A DNA stretch of 64,000 nt from Jiulongibacter sp966250325 (GCA_966250325.1 CBINGY010000006.1:1-64000), one strand, 5' to 3'. Positions 7,958 through 16,621 are shown, counted from the stretch's first letter. Notes: generated from the letters alone by a model not told the origin. Translations and numbers: made by a program.

Positions 7958-8011
7958 ATGGGTAAGTTAATAATAGGTCGATTGTAGAGGAGGGTTCCAA
8001 CCCCACCCCAT

Positions 8012-8037
8012 CCCCTCCCCGACGGAGAGGGGCTTTT
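8012..8037. repeat. CCCCTC/GAGGGG hairpin
   Basis: CCCCTC (8012-8017) pairs with GAGGGG (8027-8032) and is followed by CTTTT on the plus strand. It lies just downstream of the GMC stop. The T-run is on the wrong strand for terminating that gene, so it may be an intergenic repeat rather than a terminator. Confidence 0.4.
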
Positions 8038-8041
8038 AAAA

Positions 8042-9745
8042 CTACAAATTCTTCTTCGTAAGCTCATCTGCGGCGTGATTTGCGGCACGGGCGGCAAAGG
8101 CCATGTAGGTGAGCGTGGGGTTTTGGGTACTGGTGGAGGTCATACAGGCTCCATCTGTCACATACACGTTTTTGCACAGGTGCAGGGCATGGTTTTTATC
8201 CAGCATGCTGGTTTTGGCATCGTGCCCCATACGTACTCCGCCCATCTCATGGATATCTGAGCCGGGAGGATGATGCGAGTCGCTGGCTTCAATGTCTGTG
8301 CAGCCGGCCATCTCCATCATTTTCGGGATTTCGGTCATGAAATCCTTCACCATTCGGTCGTCATTCTCCTGCCAGTCGCATGAAAAAACAATCTGCGGAA
8401 TGCCGTATTTGTCTTTGAGTGTTTCATGCAGGCGAATGTGATTTTGCTCCACAGGGATGGTTTCGCCCATCATCCAGGCAGAGAGACTCCAGCCGCCCAG
8501 CTTACGACTCAGCAGGTTTTCTCTCAGTTCGTCGCCTATGCCTTCACGTGGAGAATATTCTCCTCTGCCGCCGCCAATGCCTGTAGCGTAACCTCTTAAA
8601 AACTCCTGATCATGCTTGTAAAGATTTCTGAATCGAGGGATGTAGGAGTGGCTGGGGTGGCCGCCTTCGGTGCGTTTATCCAGAAAACCGGGGTGTTTGG
8701 CAGAGACCCGGCCGCGGTAATTGTGCCAGGCAATGTATTTACCCAAAACGCCGCTGTCGTTACCCAGTCCGTTTGGAAAACGATTGGAGGTGGAATTGAG
8801 CAAAATGGCGTTTGAGTTAATGGCCGAGCCGTTGACAAAGATCACCTTGGCATAAAACTCTACCATCTCATTGCTCAGGCTGTCGATGATCCGTACGCCG
8901 TCTGCTTTCTTTTTCCGCTCGTTGTAGATGATGGAATGCACCACGCTGTGAGGCCGCAGGGTGAGGTTTCCGGTTTTGGTGGCCCAGGGCAGGGTGCTGG
9001 CATTGCTGCTGAAAAAACCCCCATAGATACAGCCCCTATTACACATCCTCTGGCTGAGACAGCGGCCACGGCCCTGATCGTAATGAATCTGCTGAGGATC
9101 TGTGAGGTGAGCACAGCGGCCAAATACCAGGTGGCGGTCGTCGTAAGTTTTCTCAATGGTTTCTTTGAGGTGCTGTTCCACGCAGTTGAGCTCCCAGCCG
9201 GGCTGCACAATGCTGTTTGGCAGGGAATCGAGGTTGTCATTAAACCCGGCGATGCCGGCAAATTTCTCTACGTGGTCATACCAGGGTGCCATGTCTTTGT
9301 AACGAATGGGCCAGTCTACCGCAAAGCCATCCCGGGCTGGGCCTTCAAAGTCGAAATCTGACCATCGCTGGGTCTGACGAGCCCAAAGTAGCGACTTGCC
9401 GCCTTCGTGGTAGCCTCGTGTCCATTGAAAGGGTTTTTCATAGACCACGGGCTGTTCGTCATCTGGAATGGCCCACTGGAAAGTTTCTGCCCGCATGAAG
9501 CGGGCGTTTTGAAAGTTCTCTTTCTGCTCGCGGGTGAGGTCTCCGCGGTATTCAAAATCCCAGGGGGCTTTGGAAGCGGTGGGGTAATCGGTTATATGTT
9601 TCACGGCCCGGCCCCGCTCCAGCACCAGTGTTTTGAGGCCTCGGTCGCAGAGTTCTTTGGCAGCCCAGCCACCACTGGCTCCCGAGCCTATCACGATGGC
9701 ATCGTAGGTGTTTTTTTTCTTTATGTTGAGGTTCAGGTAGGTCAT
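8042..9745 (-). CDS. GMC-family FAD-dependent oxidoreductase
   Basis: A 567-residue GMC oxidoreductase. The FAD-binding Rossmann motif is VIGSGASGGWAAKEL (residues about 18-32), and the C-terminal block has HHPPGSDIHEMGGVRMG and STSTQNPTLTYMAFAARAA, typical of the gluconate/glucoside dehydrogenase subgroup. No signal peptide is visible; in this subgroup the flavoprotein is often exported together with its Tat-signal small subunit, which is encoded 50 bp upstream in the same operon. The likely reaction is oxidation of a sugar hydroxyl (C3 of a glycoside, or an aldose), with electrons passing to a membrane acceptor. No cytochrome subunit is encoded nearby. Confidence 0.9.
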   Translation of the reverse strand: MTYLNLNIKKKNTYDAIVIGSGASGGWAAKELCDRGLKTLVLERGRAVKHITDYPTASKAPWDFEYRGDLTREQKENFQNARFMRAETFQWAIPDDEQPVVYEKPFQWTRGYHEGGKSLLWARQTQRWSDFDFEGPARDGFAVDWPIRYKDMAPWYDHVEKFAGIAGFNDNLDSLPNSIVQPGWELNCVEQHLKETIEKTYDDRHLVFGRCAHLTDPQQIHYDQGRGRCLSQRMCNRGCIYGGFFSSNASTLPWATKTGNLTLRPHSVVHSIIYNERKKKADGVRIIDSLSNEMVEFYAKVIFVNGSAINSNAILLNSTSNRFPNGLGNDSGVLGKYIAWHNYRGRVSAKHPGFLDKRTEGGHPSHSYIPRFRNLYKHDQEFLRGYATGIGGGRGEYSPREGIGDELRENLLSRKLGGWSLSAWMMGETIPVEQNHIRLHETLKDKYGIPQIVFSCDWQENDDRMVKDFMTEIPKMMEMAGCTDIEASDSHHPPGSDIHEMGGVRMGHDAKTSMLDKNHALHLCKNVYVTDGACMTSTSTQNPTLTYMAFAARAANHAADELTKKNL

Positions 9746-9795
9746 CAGATAGGGATTGAAGGAATGAGTGAGAGAATCGGCGTTTAGGTTTCCGG

Positions 9796-10311
9796 CTATA
9801 CTTCAACACAGCCATGGAAAAAGCCGGGAGCCATCACGTAATTGTAATGATTCACCATCACATATTCTGAAGTGGTATAACCCCGGATAGTCTCCCTCCG
9901 CAGGGTGTTGTAAAGCCATTCTCTCTCTTTGTCTGCAGGCTGTGAGAAGGCCAGCAGCATGCTTTCCCGCTGCCCTTGATTACAGGCTGTAAAAGATTGG
10001 TTATACACGTTTTTGGCGTAGGCATCCAGATCTGCCAGTCCTTTCTGAATACGGGCCAGATCTTCCAGTGAGTAGCAGTCGGCAAAGAGCCTGTCCATAA
10101 ATTTATCAACGCCCAGACTCACGGCACCGGGCTCGGCTTTTCCTTCGGGAATGAACGTACCCGCCACTGCAGAGAGTAATTCAGATTCTGAAGAAGAAAA
10201 TTGGCCGGAGGCAGCAAGTGAAGTGCTGTTCCAGGCGTTGGCCCAGGAGGGAAGGGTAAGAGCCGCACCGGCACCAAGTGCCAGATTTTTAAGAAGATCT
10301 CTACGTTTCAT
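9796..10311 (-). CDS. Gluconate 2-dehydrogenase subunit 3-like Tat protein
   Basis: A 171-residue small subunit of a GMC dehydrogenase complex (gluconate 2-dehydrogenase subunit 3 family; the same fold as the small subunit of bacterial glucoside 3-dehydrogenases). A twin-arginine signal, KRRDLLKNLALGAGAALTLP, occupies residues 2-21. The rest is helical, ending in RGYTTSEYVMVNHYNYVMAPGFFHGCVEV, a conserved tail. It is the first gene of the operon with the GMC enzyme (50-bp gap) and probably carries it through the Tat pathway. A TAAATTTG promoter element lies 22 bp upstream. Confidence 0.88.
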   Translation of the reverse strand: MKRRDLLKNLALGAGAALTLPSWANAWNSTSLAASGQFSSSESELLSAVAGTFIPEGKAEPGAVSLGVDKFMDRLFADCYSLEDLARIQKGLADLDAYAKNVYNQSFTACNQGQRESMLLAFSQPADKEREWLYNTLRRETIRGYTTSEYVMVNHYNYVMAPGFFHGCVEV

Positions 10312-10332
10312 TCAGATTAGGTTCGGATTAAA

Positions 10333-10340
10333 CAAATTTA
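10333..10340 (-). promoter_or_regulatory. -7 element of the dehydrogenase operon
   Basis: CAAATTTA on the plus strand reads TAAATTTG on the minus strand, an exact TAnnTTTG match 22 bp upstream of the ATG at 10311. Confidence 0.45.
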
Positions 10341-10436
10341 ATACGAAAGAGGCAATTAAGGTGGTGATCTGTCTGATATTCGATGAAAAGGGAGGGAGGA
10401 AAGACCAAAAAGAGGGGAGTAACCTCTTCGCGGCTC

Positions 10437-10553
10437 GCAAACCCAGGAGGTTCTGGGGAGTTCGCAGGTTTTCGGGGTGGATGTAGGTAAGCGGGAGTTT
10501 CCTCGTTGCGGATTTAAACCTACGAGGTCTTGGGGAGTTCGCAGGTTTGCGGG
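10437..10553. repeat. Two REP-like palindromic repeats beside the RAYT gene
   Basis: Element 1 (10437-10473) and element 2 (10516-10553) share TGGGGAGTTCGCAGGTTT. In element 2, AAACCTACGA pairs with TTCGCAGGTTT as an imperfect stem-loop. They lie 3' of the Y1 transposase gene (stop at 10566), the position expected of REP sequences mobilised by a RAYT. The remainder of the 254-bp gap contains only the dehydrogenase promoter. Confidence 0.65.
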
Positions 10554-10565
10554 TTCGGTAGGAAA

Positions 10566-11201
10566 TTAGAGAGAATCGGGAGAAATAATTTTTTCGACGA
10601 TCAGCTCTTCAAATCCGGAATCTGGTGTAAAAGAACTGTTACCGGCGGCGATAAAGCTCTCTTTGGAACTGAATAATTCATGAACAGATTGTCGTTTTAG
10701 GAGGGTTTGTTTTTCTGATAAATGGCTTTTGTAGGAAGAGTGGGGGTATGTTCTAAAATCGTTGGTGAATCCATGTTTTTCGGGGTTTTGATGAATATAA
10801 GTGATTAGGTTTAGGAGGTAATTTTTATTTTCAATCAGCTTTCTTTCAAACCTTTTCTCAAAAAGACTTCCGGTAAAATGATATCGTTTATTTATGGCTT
10901 TGGTATAGGCATTGAAGCAATTTGACAGTTGTTTTGAACAAAAATCGGTTATTGACAAAGAATTGGGATTAAGCCACATTTGAGACTTTATAGATTCTTC
11001 ATCCCGAATTCTAATCAGAAAGTGGAAGTGATTTTTCATGAGACAGTATGCAAAAGTCTCTGCTACCGGTTCGATGTGCCTGTTCCAAAGTGTTAGAAAG
11101 TAGGAATAATTAGCCTCCTCGAAAAAGAGATTTCCCGAACCGTTTCCACGATTGTAGATATGATAAAAGTTGTTTGGTAGTAAAGGTTGTTTGAATTCCA
11201 T
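10566..11201 (-). CDS. REP-associated tyrosine transposase (RAYT, Y1 family)
   Basis: A 211-residue Y1/HUH transposase of the TnpA-REP type. It shows YHIYNRGNGSGNLFF near the N-terminus, the HUH pair in KNHFHFLIRI (residues about 57-66), and the later helix carrying the catalytic tyrosine (ENKNYLLNLITYIHQNPEKHG). These single-copy enzymes cut single-stranded REP palindromes and are thought to spread them. Flanking REP-like repeats lie just 3' of the gene. It is a standalone gene between the dehydrogenase operon and the GH26 gene. Confidence 0.9.
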   Translation of the reverse strand: MEFKQPLLPNNFYHIYNRGNGSGNLFFEEANYSYFLTLWNRHIEPVAETFAYCLMKNHFHFLIRIRDEESIKSQMWLNPNSLSITDFCSKQLSNCFNAYTKAINKRYHFTGSLFEKRFERKLIENKNYLLNLITYIHQNPEKHGFTNDFRTYPHSSYKSHLSEKQTLLKRQSVHELFSSKESFIAAGNSSFTPDSGFEELIVEKIISPDSL

Positions 11202-11300
11202 GGATCAAGTGAGCTAAATTGTAGAACTAATCTACAAAAAAGGAACAAGACGAGTCAATTCAAATAGTTAACTCCTTTTAGATCAATGAATTAATGTAAT

Positions 11301-12419
11301 TTACTTCTTTCCATACACCTTTTTTCTTGCCAGGTCTTTTTCAAACCAGGTGAATTTATCCTGATAGAATTTCATGAAATCGGGCACACTGGGATGGCCC
11401 GGGTGCGGGGCATAGTAATGGGTAGCACTACTGCTGTCGTTTCGCCACACCAGCACGTAGCATAATCGTAGTCCGTCGGTTTTCATTACCTTAAGCAGGG
11501 TTTCTGTCCACCAGGTTTCGTTGGGGATAGACTCCAGACCCGTTTCGGTAAATGCAGCTAATTTGTGATGTTTTCTGGCGTAATCTGAAACAATTTTGAG
11601 TTTAAGTGTAGCAGCGGCCAGATCGTACCGGTCTCTGCCCATATCGGCGTAGTTGTCCATGCCTACCATATCCACCCATTCATCGCCGGGGTATCTTTCC
11701 AGAAACTGCTCTTCTGTGGTGAATTTGTTATCCGGTGAAAACGCATAAATGAAATTATGAACGCCTTTTTCATCCCGCAGGTAGGATACGGTGAATTTCC
11801 AGAGGGTTTTGAACTCGTCAACGGTGCAATGTGGGGCTCCCCACCAGAACCAGCCGCCGTCAAATTCATGATAGGGCCTGAAAATAAGAGGGACCAGCTC
11901 GCCATTTTGGCCCCGCAGACTTTTTGACCAGGTGGCGATATCGTCCAGAATAGCTTTGTATTTTTCATGGCCATCGCCGCCGGGAATCAATCTTTTCACC
12001 ACTTGCACAGAATCTGAGCCCGCCCAGTAAAAGCCGCCTTTGCCCATGGGATTGTAAAAATGCCAGGCCACGGTGGTGATGCCCCCGCGGTTATATTGAT
12101 CCTCTACGATCGTTTTGAGCCGGGCCTTGTAGGCTTCCGGCTCAGGTCCGGTAAATCCGCTAAAATCTACGCCGATCATCCCCGGATGCTCCCCGGTGAC
12201 CGATTTTACATCACTGCGATCGGCATCTCCCTGCCAGCCGCGGCCATATTCTGTGGCATGCTGTTGGGCGAAAACGGTACCTCGTTTCTGAATTTGTTTC
12301 AGGCTATTGAACAGCTTGCGGGTCTCTTCGGTGGCCTTGGGGTCAATGAGCCTCCATTGACCTGTTAGTTCAGGAAATTGAAAAAATAGAAGGACGGTTA
12401 AAGGCAGATACCATTTCAT
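11301..12419 (-). CDS. Secreted GH26 glycoside hydrolase (beta-mannanase-like)
   Basis: A 372-residue protein with a signal peptide (residues 1-20, ending ELTGQ), followed by a complete GH26 barrel. The acid/base glutamate is E185 in FRPYHEFDGGWFWWG and the nucleophile is E292 in AFTETGLES. GH26 enzymes cut beta-1,4-mannan or related beta-glycans in the periplasm or outside the cell. No SusC/D genes are adjacent, so it may act on its own or with the locus at 20 kb. A TAAATTTG promoter element lies 26 bp upstream. Confidence 0.93.
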   Translation of the reverse strand: MKWYLPLTVLLFFQFPELTGQWRLIDPKATEETRKLFNSLKQIQKRGTVFAQQHATEYGRGWQGDADRSDVKSVTGEHPGMIGVDFSGFTGPEPEAYKARLKTIVEDQYNRGGITTVAWHFYNPMGKGGFYWAGSDSVQVVKRLIPGGDGHEKYKAILDDIATWSKSLRGQNGELVPLIFRPYHEFDGGWFWWGAPHCTVDEFKTLWKFTVSYLRDEKGVHNFIYAFSPDNKFTTEEQFLERYPGDEWVDMVGMDNYADMGRDRYDLAAATLKLKIVSDYARKHHKLAAFTETGLESIPNETWWTETLLKVMKTDGLRLCYVLVWRNDSSSATHYYAPHPGHPSVPDFMKFYQDKFTWFEKDLARKKVYGKK

Positions 12420-12444
12420 GAATCAGACCGGGTAGGTTATTGGT

Positions 12445-12452
12445 CAAATTTA
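12445..12452 (-). promoter_or_regulatory. -7 element of the GH26 gene
   Basis: CAAATTTA on the plus strand reads TAAATTTG on the minus strand, an exact TAnnTTTG match. A possible -33 TTTG lies at 12478-12481, a rather long 25-bp spacer away. Confidence 0.5.
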
Positions 12453-12523
12453 GCTTTCAGAAAGGGGATGGTTTTATCAAAGATTTAAAAGTGATAAGTT
12501 CGTAGATCAAAGCAAGTTTGTGT

Positions 12524-13042
12524 ATGGTGGAACTGGAAAAAGAACTGGAGAAATATAGCCTCAATGGAGAAAAAACGGGCTGGACCTACGTGTTCATTGA
12601 ACAAAGTGTGGCAGAGCAGCTCAAGCCCGATACCCGCACCTGGTTTCGGGTGAAAGGATGGATTGACAGTGAGCCGGTGAAACAGCTTGCATTGGCTCCC
12701 ATGGGAGAAGGGAACTTCATTTTGCCTGTGAACGGACAAATTCGCCGGAAGATCAGAAAAGAGGTGGGTCAAAAGGTTAAACTCAGACTGGAGCCGGATG
12801 ACAGCGAGTTGGAAATCTCAGAGGATCTGCTGGCCTGTCTGGAAGACGAACCTGTGGCCAAAGAGTTTTTTGAAAGTCTCACCAAAGGGCATCAGAGATA
12901 TTTTTCCACCTGGATAGAGTCTGCCAAAACCATAGAAACCCGCACCAAACGAATCAACCAGTCTATTTTTGGCCTGAGCCATCAGATGGATTACGGGCAG
13001 ATGTACCGGCATTTTAAGAAGAAAAATCAGGACTCGGGATAA
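12524..13042 (+). CDS. YdeI/OmdA-family DUF1905 protein
   Basis: A 172-residue cytoplasmic protein. The N-terminal half is a DUF1905 beta-barrel (GWTYVFIEQSVAEQL, WFRVKGWIDSEPVKQLALAPMGEGNFILPV). The C-terminal helices (EFFESLTKGHQRYFSTWIES, ETRTKRI) are the OmdA/YdeI 'bacteriocin-protection' type. The function in Bacteroidota is unknown. The ATG at 12524 (MVELEKEL) is chosen over a TTG two codons earlier. The 3' end overlaps the convergent acyltransferase gene by 16 bp. Confidence 0.82.
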   Translation: MVELEKELEKYSLNGEKTGWTYVFIEQSVAEQLKPDTRTWFRVKGWIDSEPVKQLALAPMGEGNFILPVNGQIRRKIRKEVGQKVKLRLEPDDSELEISEDLLACLEDEPVAKEFFESLTKGHQRYFSTWIESAKTIETRTKRINQSIFGLSHQMDYGQMYRHFKKKNQDSG

Positions 13043-13788
13043 GGCAGGCTTTTATGGTTAAAATACGAATCCAGATTGCCCTGAATCACAGCATACACTC
13101 TCCTTTTCAGGAGTTCCAGATCTTTTGAAGTAAGACCTGTAGTAGGGATAGGATTATCAAAAATTACATGTGGGCGAATTCCAGGCACAAAGCGATCCAG
13201 AGGATTATTAATCACATGGTTATTCAAAAAAGTAATGGGAATAATAGGCACCTGATTTTCCACGGCCATGATAAATGGCCCGTCTTTTAGGGGGAGGTGC
13301 ATTTGCGGAGGATTTTCCGTTATAATTCCTCCCTCGGGCATTATAAAAACCGACCTGCCGCTTCGTATGGTATCAATTCCTTTTTTCAGGGATTTGGTAC
13401 GGCTCCATTTGTCACTGCGATCTACCTGAATGTGAAGTTTAGCAAACATATACCCGAAAAGCGGAGCTTTTTTGACCGAACTTTTCCCGACGTAAGCAAA
13501 GTAATTGTCCACGATATTCATTCCGGCAGCTATATCCAGATACGTAAAGTGGTTGGCCACAAATACATAGGGTTTTGTGGGGTCGGGTCGGTAACGAAAC
13601 TCCCTTTTAATGGGCATACCGGTCAAAAAGAAAAAGACATACGACCAGAGCCTCAGCAAGCCATGAGCCAATCTGTGCAAGGTTTTGAACTGTATGCACA
13701 GGAAAATCAAAGGAAAGAGTGCCAGAAAAACCGCCACAAAGATGACCCCGCAATACAGAGTAAACAGCGTATTCAGAAAACGTTTCAT
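13027..13788 (-). CDS. plsC: 1-acyl-sn-glycerol-3-phosphate acyltransferase
   Basis: A 253-residue PlsC-family membrane acyltransferase, which transfers an acyl chain to the sn-2 position of lysophosphatidate. Two N-terminal hydrophobic helices (about residues 7-32 and 40-58) are followed by the catalytic HX4D motif in ANHFTYLDIAAG, the MPEGGI block and IPITFLN. Its start overlaps the stop of the TerC gene by 4 bp (ATGA), so the two are co-translated. It could act on another lysolipid; the motifs do not decide. Confidence 0.88.
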   Translation of the reverse strand: MKRFLNTLFTLYCGVIFVAVFLALFPLIFLCIQFKTLHRLAHGLLRLWSYVFFFLTGMPIKREFRYRPDPTKPYVFVANHFTYLDIAAGMNIVDNYFAYVGKSSVKKAPLFGYMFAKLHIQVDRSDKWSRTKSLKKGIDTIRSGRSVFIMPEGGIITENPPQMHLPLKDGPFIMAVENQVPIIPITFLNNHVINNPLDRFVPGIRPHVIFDNPIPTTGLTSKDLELLKRRVYAVIQGNLDSYFNHKSLPYPES

Positions 13789-14558
13789 TCGGGTTTTTCT
13801 AACACGTGCTTCTTCAGCTCCACAGGTTTGGTAGAATTTTTCCGCATTTTGATGTTCAGCATCTCTACCAGAAAGGAGAAGGCCATGGCAAAATAGATGT
13901 AGCCTTTGGGCACGTGTACATGGAAAGCTTCGGCAAAAAGCAGGGTTCCGATCATTACCAGAAAGGCCAGAGCCAGAATTTTCACGGTAGGGTGTGTTTC
14001 CACAAAATCTCCTACGCTTTTGGCAAACAGAAGCATTCCGATAGTAGATAAGACAATGGAAGCCGCCATCACAGCAATAATATTGGTCATACCCACGGCC
14101 GTAATGATGGAGTCAATCGAGAAAATGATATTAATGACCGTGATATCCAGTATTGCCCGGGAAAGTGTAGGGGCTGTTTTTTTATGGCCAAAATCATCAC
14201 TTTGACCTTCCAGTTTGTGGTGTATTTCGGTAGTTGATTTATAAAGCAGGAATATACCGCCACCCAGCAGTATCAGGTCTTTTCCGGTCATCCCCATATC
14301 AAAAGGCAGTCCCAGATCCTGCAGATTGAACAGGTCTTTTTCCAGACCCAGAATCCATCCCAGCACAAAGAGTAGTCCTATACGAATGAGCATAGCAGAC
14401 AAAAGGCCCAGATTTCTGGCTTTTTTCTGGTCTGCCACATTCAGTTTGCCTGAGATAATCGAAATGAAGATAATGTTATCGACTCCAAGTACAATCTCCA
14501 GCAAGGTAAGGGTAAAAACGCTGGTAAGGGCCGCGGTGGTAAAAAGTTCCTGCATCAA
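13785..14558 (-). CDS. TerC-family integral membrane protein
   Basis: A 257-residue protein with about seven transmembrane helices and the TerC signature LEIVLGVDNIIFISIISGKL at residues 21-40, including acidic residues within membrane segments. A second acidic membrane motif is ITVINIIFSIDSIITAVGMT. TerC/Alx proteins export manganese or other divalent metals and also help load metal into exported enzymes. It is the first gene of a two-gene operon with plsC. Its metal specificity cannot be read. Confidence 0.88.
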   Translation of the reverse strand: MMQELFTTAALTSVFTLTLLEIVLGVDNIIFISIISGKLNVADQKKARNLGLLSAMLIRIGLLFVLGWILGLEKDLFNLQDLGLPFDMGMTGKDLILLGGGIFLLYKSTTEIHHKLEGQSDDFGHKKTAPTLSRAILDITVINIIFSIDSIITAVGMTNIIAVMAASIVLSTIGMLLFAKSVGDFVETHPTVKILALAFLVMIGTLLFAEAFHVHVPKGYIYFAMAFSFLVEMLNIKMRKNSTKPVELKKHVLEKPE

Positions 14559-14665
14559 TTTTTATCAATTTCGGTACGAATGTATTTAAAAGGTTTGCTA
14601 TCCCAAAAATCTTTTGACGAGCGGGAAAAAGAAGAAATAAACTAAATTTTTGTTCCCATGAGTGG

Positions 14666-15634
14666 CTACCTCTGAAATTCGCGGGCCAGGGCATCCATTT
14701 CTGAGTCACTGAGATGTTTGGAGGCAATAAGTAAACGATTTCTGAAAGTAGTTTTTTCTCCCTCAGGTAAGGTGAGGTCAGAAACTTCAGCACCTTTTGT
14801 AAAAGCTTCACTTCCCAGATTATTCACAGCGTATAAGCCATAACCGCGGGCGTGCCAGTGGCCGGGGAAATTGTGATTTTTCGGGTGGTCAAACATCGCC
14901 AGTGTCATTTCTTCGTTTTCAATGGTTCCTGTTAATTTCATCCATTCAGATCTTTTACTCCAGACCTCATCCCCGGTTTGGCCCAGATCATTGGTGTATA
15001 AACCGGTAGGGGAGTAGTTCATTTTGGGATCGGGATGTTCCAGCTCTCTGGCCAGTCTGATGGCAAACATACCTTCTTTGTTATCTGCTATGAGAACATC
15101 TTTTGTGGCAATAAGTGTAGTTTCCCGGTCTATGGTACGAGTTTTTGCAGTGGCCGAAAACGTGTACGTAGTTTCTTCAGTAAGCAGTTTTTCACCTTTG
15201 TGGTCTATCCAGTCGGCGGTATAACTCAGCACCGACTCTTTTTTCCCTTCTTTGATTTTACAGATTTCTTTAAAAATGATGGTTCCGTACTGATGTTTGG
15301 TATGATCGCGTTCGTAGGAATTATTCCAGAAGTCATTACCGTTCACATCACCCAGATTAAACCAGATACCTACGTGATGGGGGTGATCGGTTCTTTCTCC
15401 TTCACGGGGCTTCAGCGGCCAGCCTCGGGTCACAAAATGATCGCCGGCAGAGAGAACCGGGTAGAGCACAGGCTTCTTTATGGACTGATCTCTATCAAAA
15501 AGCAGCGAAGTGAAGAGTTTTTCGCCTACGTAAACATCCACTTTATTCTCTGAAGGTTTTTCCTGAAATAAGACGGGAAGCGGCTGGCTCCATACAGGAA
15601 TACTCAAAAATAACAGGCAAACGAGCTTTTTCAT
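14666..15634 (-). CDS. Secreted DUF6807 (PmoA-like) protein
   Basis: A 322-residue protein with a signal peptide (residues 1-16, ending VWSQ). The DUF6807 core shows DHFVTRGWP, DHPHHVGIWFNLGDVNG, NEDUF-type WSKRSEWM, and HPKNHNFPGHWHARGYGLYAVNNLG. The family was formerly annotated methane-oxygenase PmoA because of a weak match; it is not a monooxygenase subunit. It is common in Bacteroidota and Planctomycetota beside sugar-degradation genes and probably acts on carbohydrate in the periplasm. It stands alone on the minus strand here, 82 bp from thioredoxin. Confidence 0.82.
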   Translation of the reverse strand: MKKLVCLLFLSIPVWSQPLPVLFQEKPSENKVDVYVGEKLFTSLLFDRDQSIKKPVLYPVLSAGDHFVTRGWPLKPREGERTDHPHHVGIWFNLGDVNGNDFWNNSYERDHTKHQYGTIIFKEICKIKEGKKESVLSYTADWIDHKGEKLLTEETTYTFSATAKTRTIDRETTLIATKDVLIADNKEGMFAIRLARELEHPDPKMNYSPTGLYTNDLGQTGDEVWSKRSEWMKLTGTIENEEMTLAMFDHPKNHNFPGHWHARGYGLYAVNNLGSEAFTKGAEVSDLTLPEGEKTTFRNRLLIASKHLSDSEMDALAREFQR

Positions 15635-15664
15635 GTGTCAATAGGTTTACCCAAAAATAGAAAA

Positions 15665-15690
15665 TCCCCGGCACATTTCTGTACCGGGGG
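15665..15690 (-). terminator. Hairpin terminator after thioredoxin
   Basis: CCCCGG-C-ACA, a TTTC loop, then TGT-A-CCGGGG form a 9-pair stem with one mismatch. On the minus strand it is followed by a T-rich run, and it lies 25 bp past the thioredoxin stop. Confidence 0.65.
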
Positions 15691-15715
15691 CTTAGAGGAT
15701 TCAGGTTACGCGTCT

Positions 15716-16015
15716 TTACAGGAACGGATTCACGGCCTGTTTCAACTGCGGCAGCATCATGGCTCCGCTTTGTCTGAACAGCTGCTTGCTATTCTTGAAA
15801 ATCATGAGTGTGGGTACACCGCTTATTTTGTATTTACGCTGAAGAGCGGGGTTTTTGTCAATGTCAATTTTTATCACACGAACTTTATCCCCCATTTCAT
15901 CGGCAAACTGCCTGAGGGCCGGAGCCATAGCTTTACATGGGCCGCACCATTCTGCCATGAAATCGATGACTACCGGTATATCACTTTCTATTAATTCTTC
16001 GAATGTTCCTTTCAT
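15716..16015 (-). CDS. trxA: Thioredoxin
   Basis: A 99-residue cytoplasmic thioredoxin with the redox site WCGPC (C24, C27) and the cis-proline in SGVPTLMIF. Length and fold are those of classical thioredoxin, slightly short at both ends. It reduces protein disulfides using thioredoxin reductase, which is not encoded here. The divergent 243-bp spacer to the next gene holds no further gene and no clear promoter pair. Confidence 0.93.
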   Translation of the reverse strand: MKGTFEELIESDIPVVIDFMAEWCGPCKAMAPALRQFADEMGDKVRVIKIDIDKNPALQRKYKISGVPTLMIFKNSKQLFRQSGAMMLPQLKQAVNPFL

Positions 16016-16258
16016 TACCGTACTATTTACTTGTAATTAATTACCCTACTTTGTTTTATATTTCGTTTTTCGGGCAGATGTGCTGAAATAAATCCATGAG
16101 CCCGTTTCGAAATGAATTTTTAGTGTAACATTTGTTTCTGTATTTCCGGTTCACCTGTCCTGTTTCAGAGGCTTACCTTTTAAGAGATTATTTCAGGGTC
16201 AAAGGTAGGTGACACCGGGCCCTAAGCCAGTGATATCTGTCACGAAAATGAATATCGT

Positions 16259-16618
16259 ATGGGTTTAACAAACAAACTTTCTGAGCTACTTAAAGTAGGA
16301 GAAATCAAAGACATGGTTATCCGTCTGGTGGAGGCCAAATTTGAGTTGAAAAAGCTTGAAATCCAGGAGAAGCTGGAGCAAATGGCTGCCGATGCTGTTT
16401 ACTGGGCCTTGTTTTTGATATTGGGTGCGGTGGCTTCGGTTTTTATACTAATTCTGGCGGCCTGGGGTTTTAACCAATGGCTGGGGGAGCCCTGGGGGTA
16501 TGTGATTATTCTGGCGATGGCCTTACTGGTAATGGGTATTATGTACGGGGCTTCTGACCGGGTAAAGCAGCAGATTAAAGAAGGAATACAGAAGCGAATG
16601 GACGAGCTGGAAAACTAA
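16259..16618 (+). CDS. Holin-X-like membrane protein (Phage_holin_3_6 type)
   Basis: A 119-residue protein: a cytoplasmic N-terminal amphipathic helix rich in K and E (KFELKKLEIQEKLEQM), two transmembrane helices (about residues 45-70 and 78-96), and a charged helical tail. This arrangement matches the Phage_holin_3_6 / putative Actinobacterial Holin-X family, which in most genomes is an ordinary chromosomal membrane protein and not a lysis protein. The gene is monocistronic, with a hairpin terminator just downstream. No phage genes are near. Confidence 0.7.
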   Translation: MGLTNKLSELLKVGEIKDMVIRLVEAKFELKKLEIQEKLEQMAADAVYWALFLILGAVASVFILILAAWGFNQWLGEPWGYVIILAMALLVMGIMYGASDRVKQQIKEGIQKRMDELEN

Positions 16619-16621
16619 AAA

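Noticed and set aside
8936..9787. Several plus-strand open frames opposite the GMC gene
   Set aside because: They are antisense shadows of a well-conserved enzyme and lack promoters or recognisable domains.
14666..15634. Methane monooxygenase PmoA
   Set aside because: The name comes from an old database label; the sequence is a secreted DUF6807 protein without membrane helices or copper-site residues.
16259..16618. Prophage holin
   Set aside because: The holin-X-like family is mostly chromosomal and no other phage gene is near.
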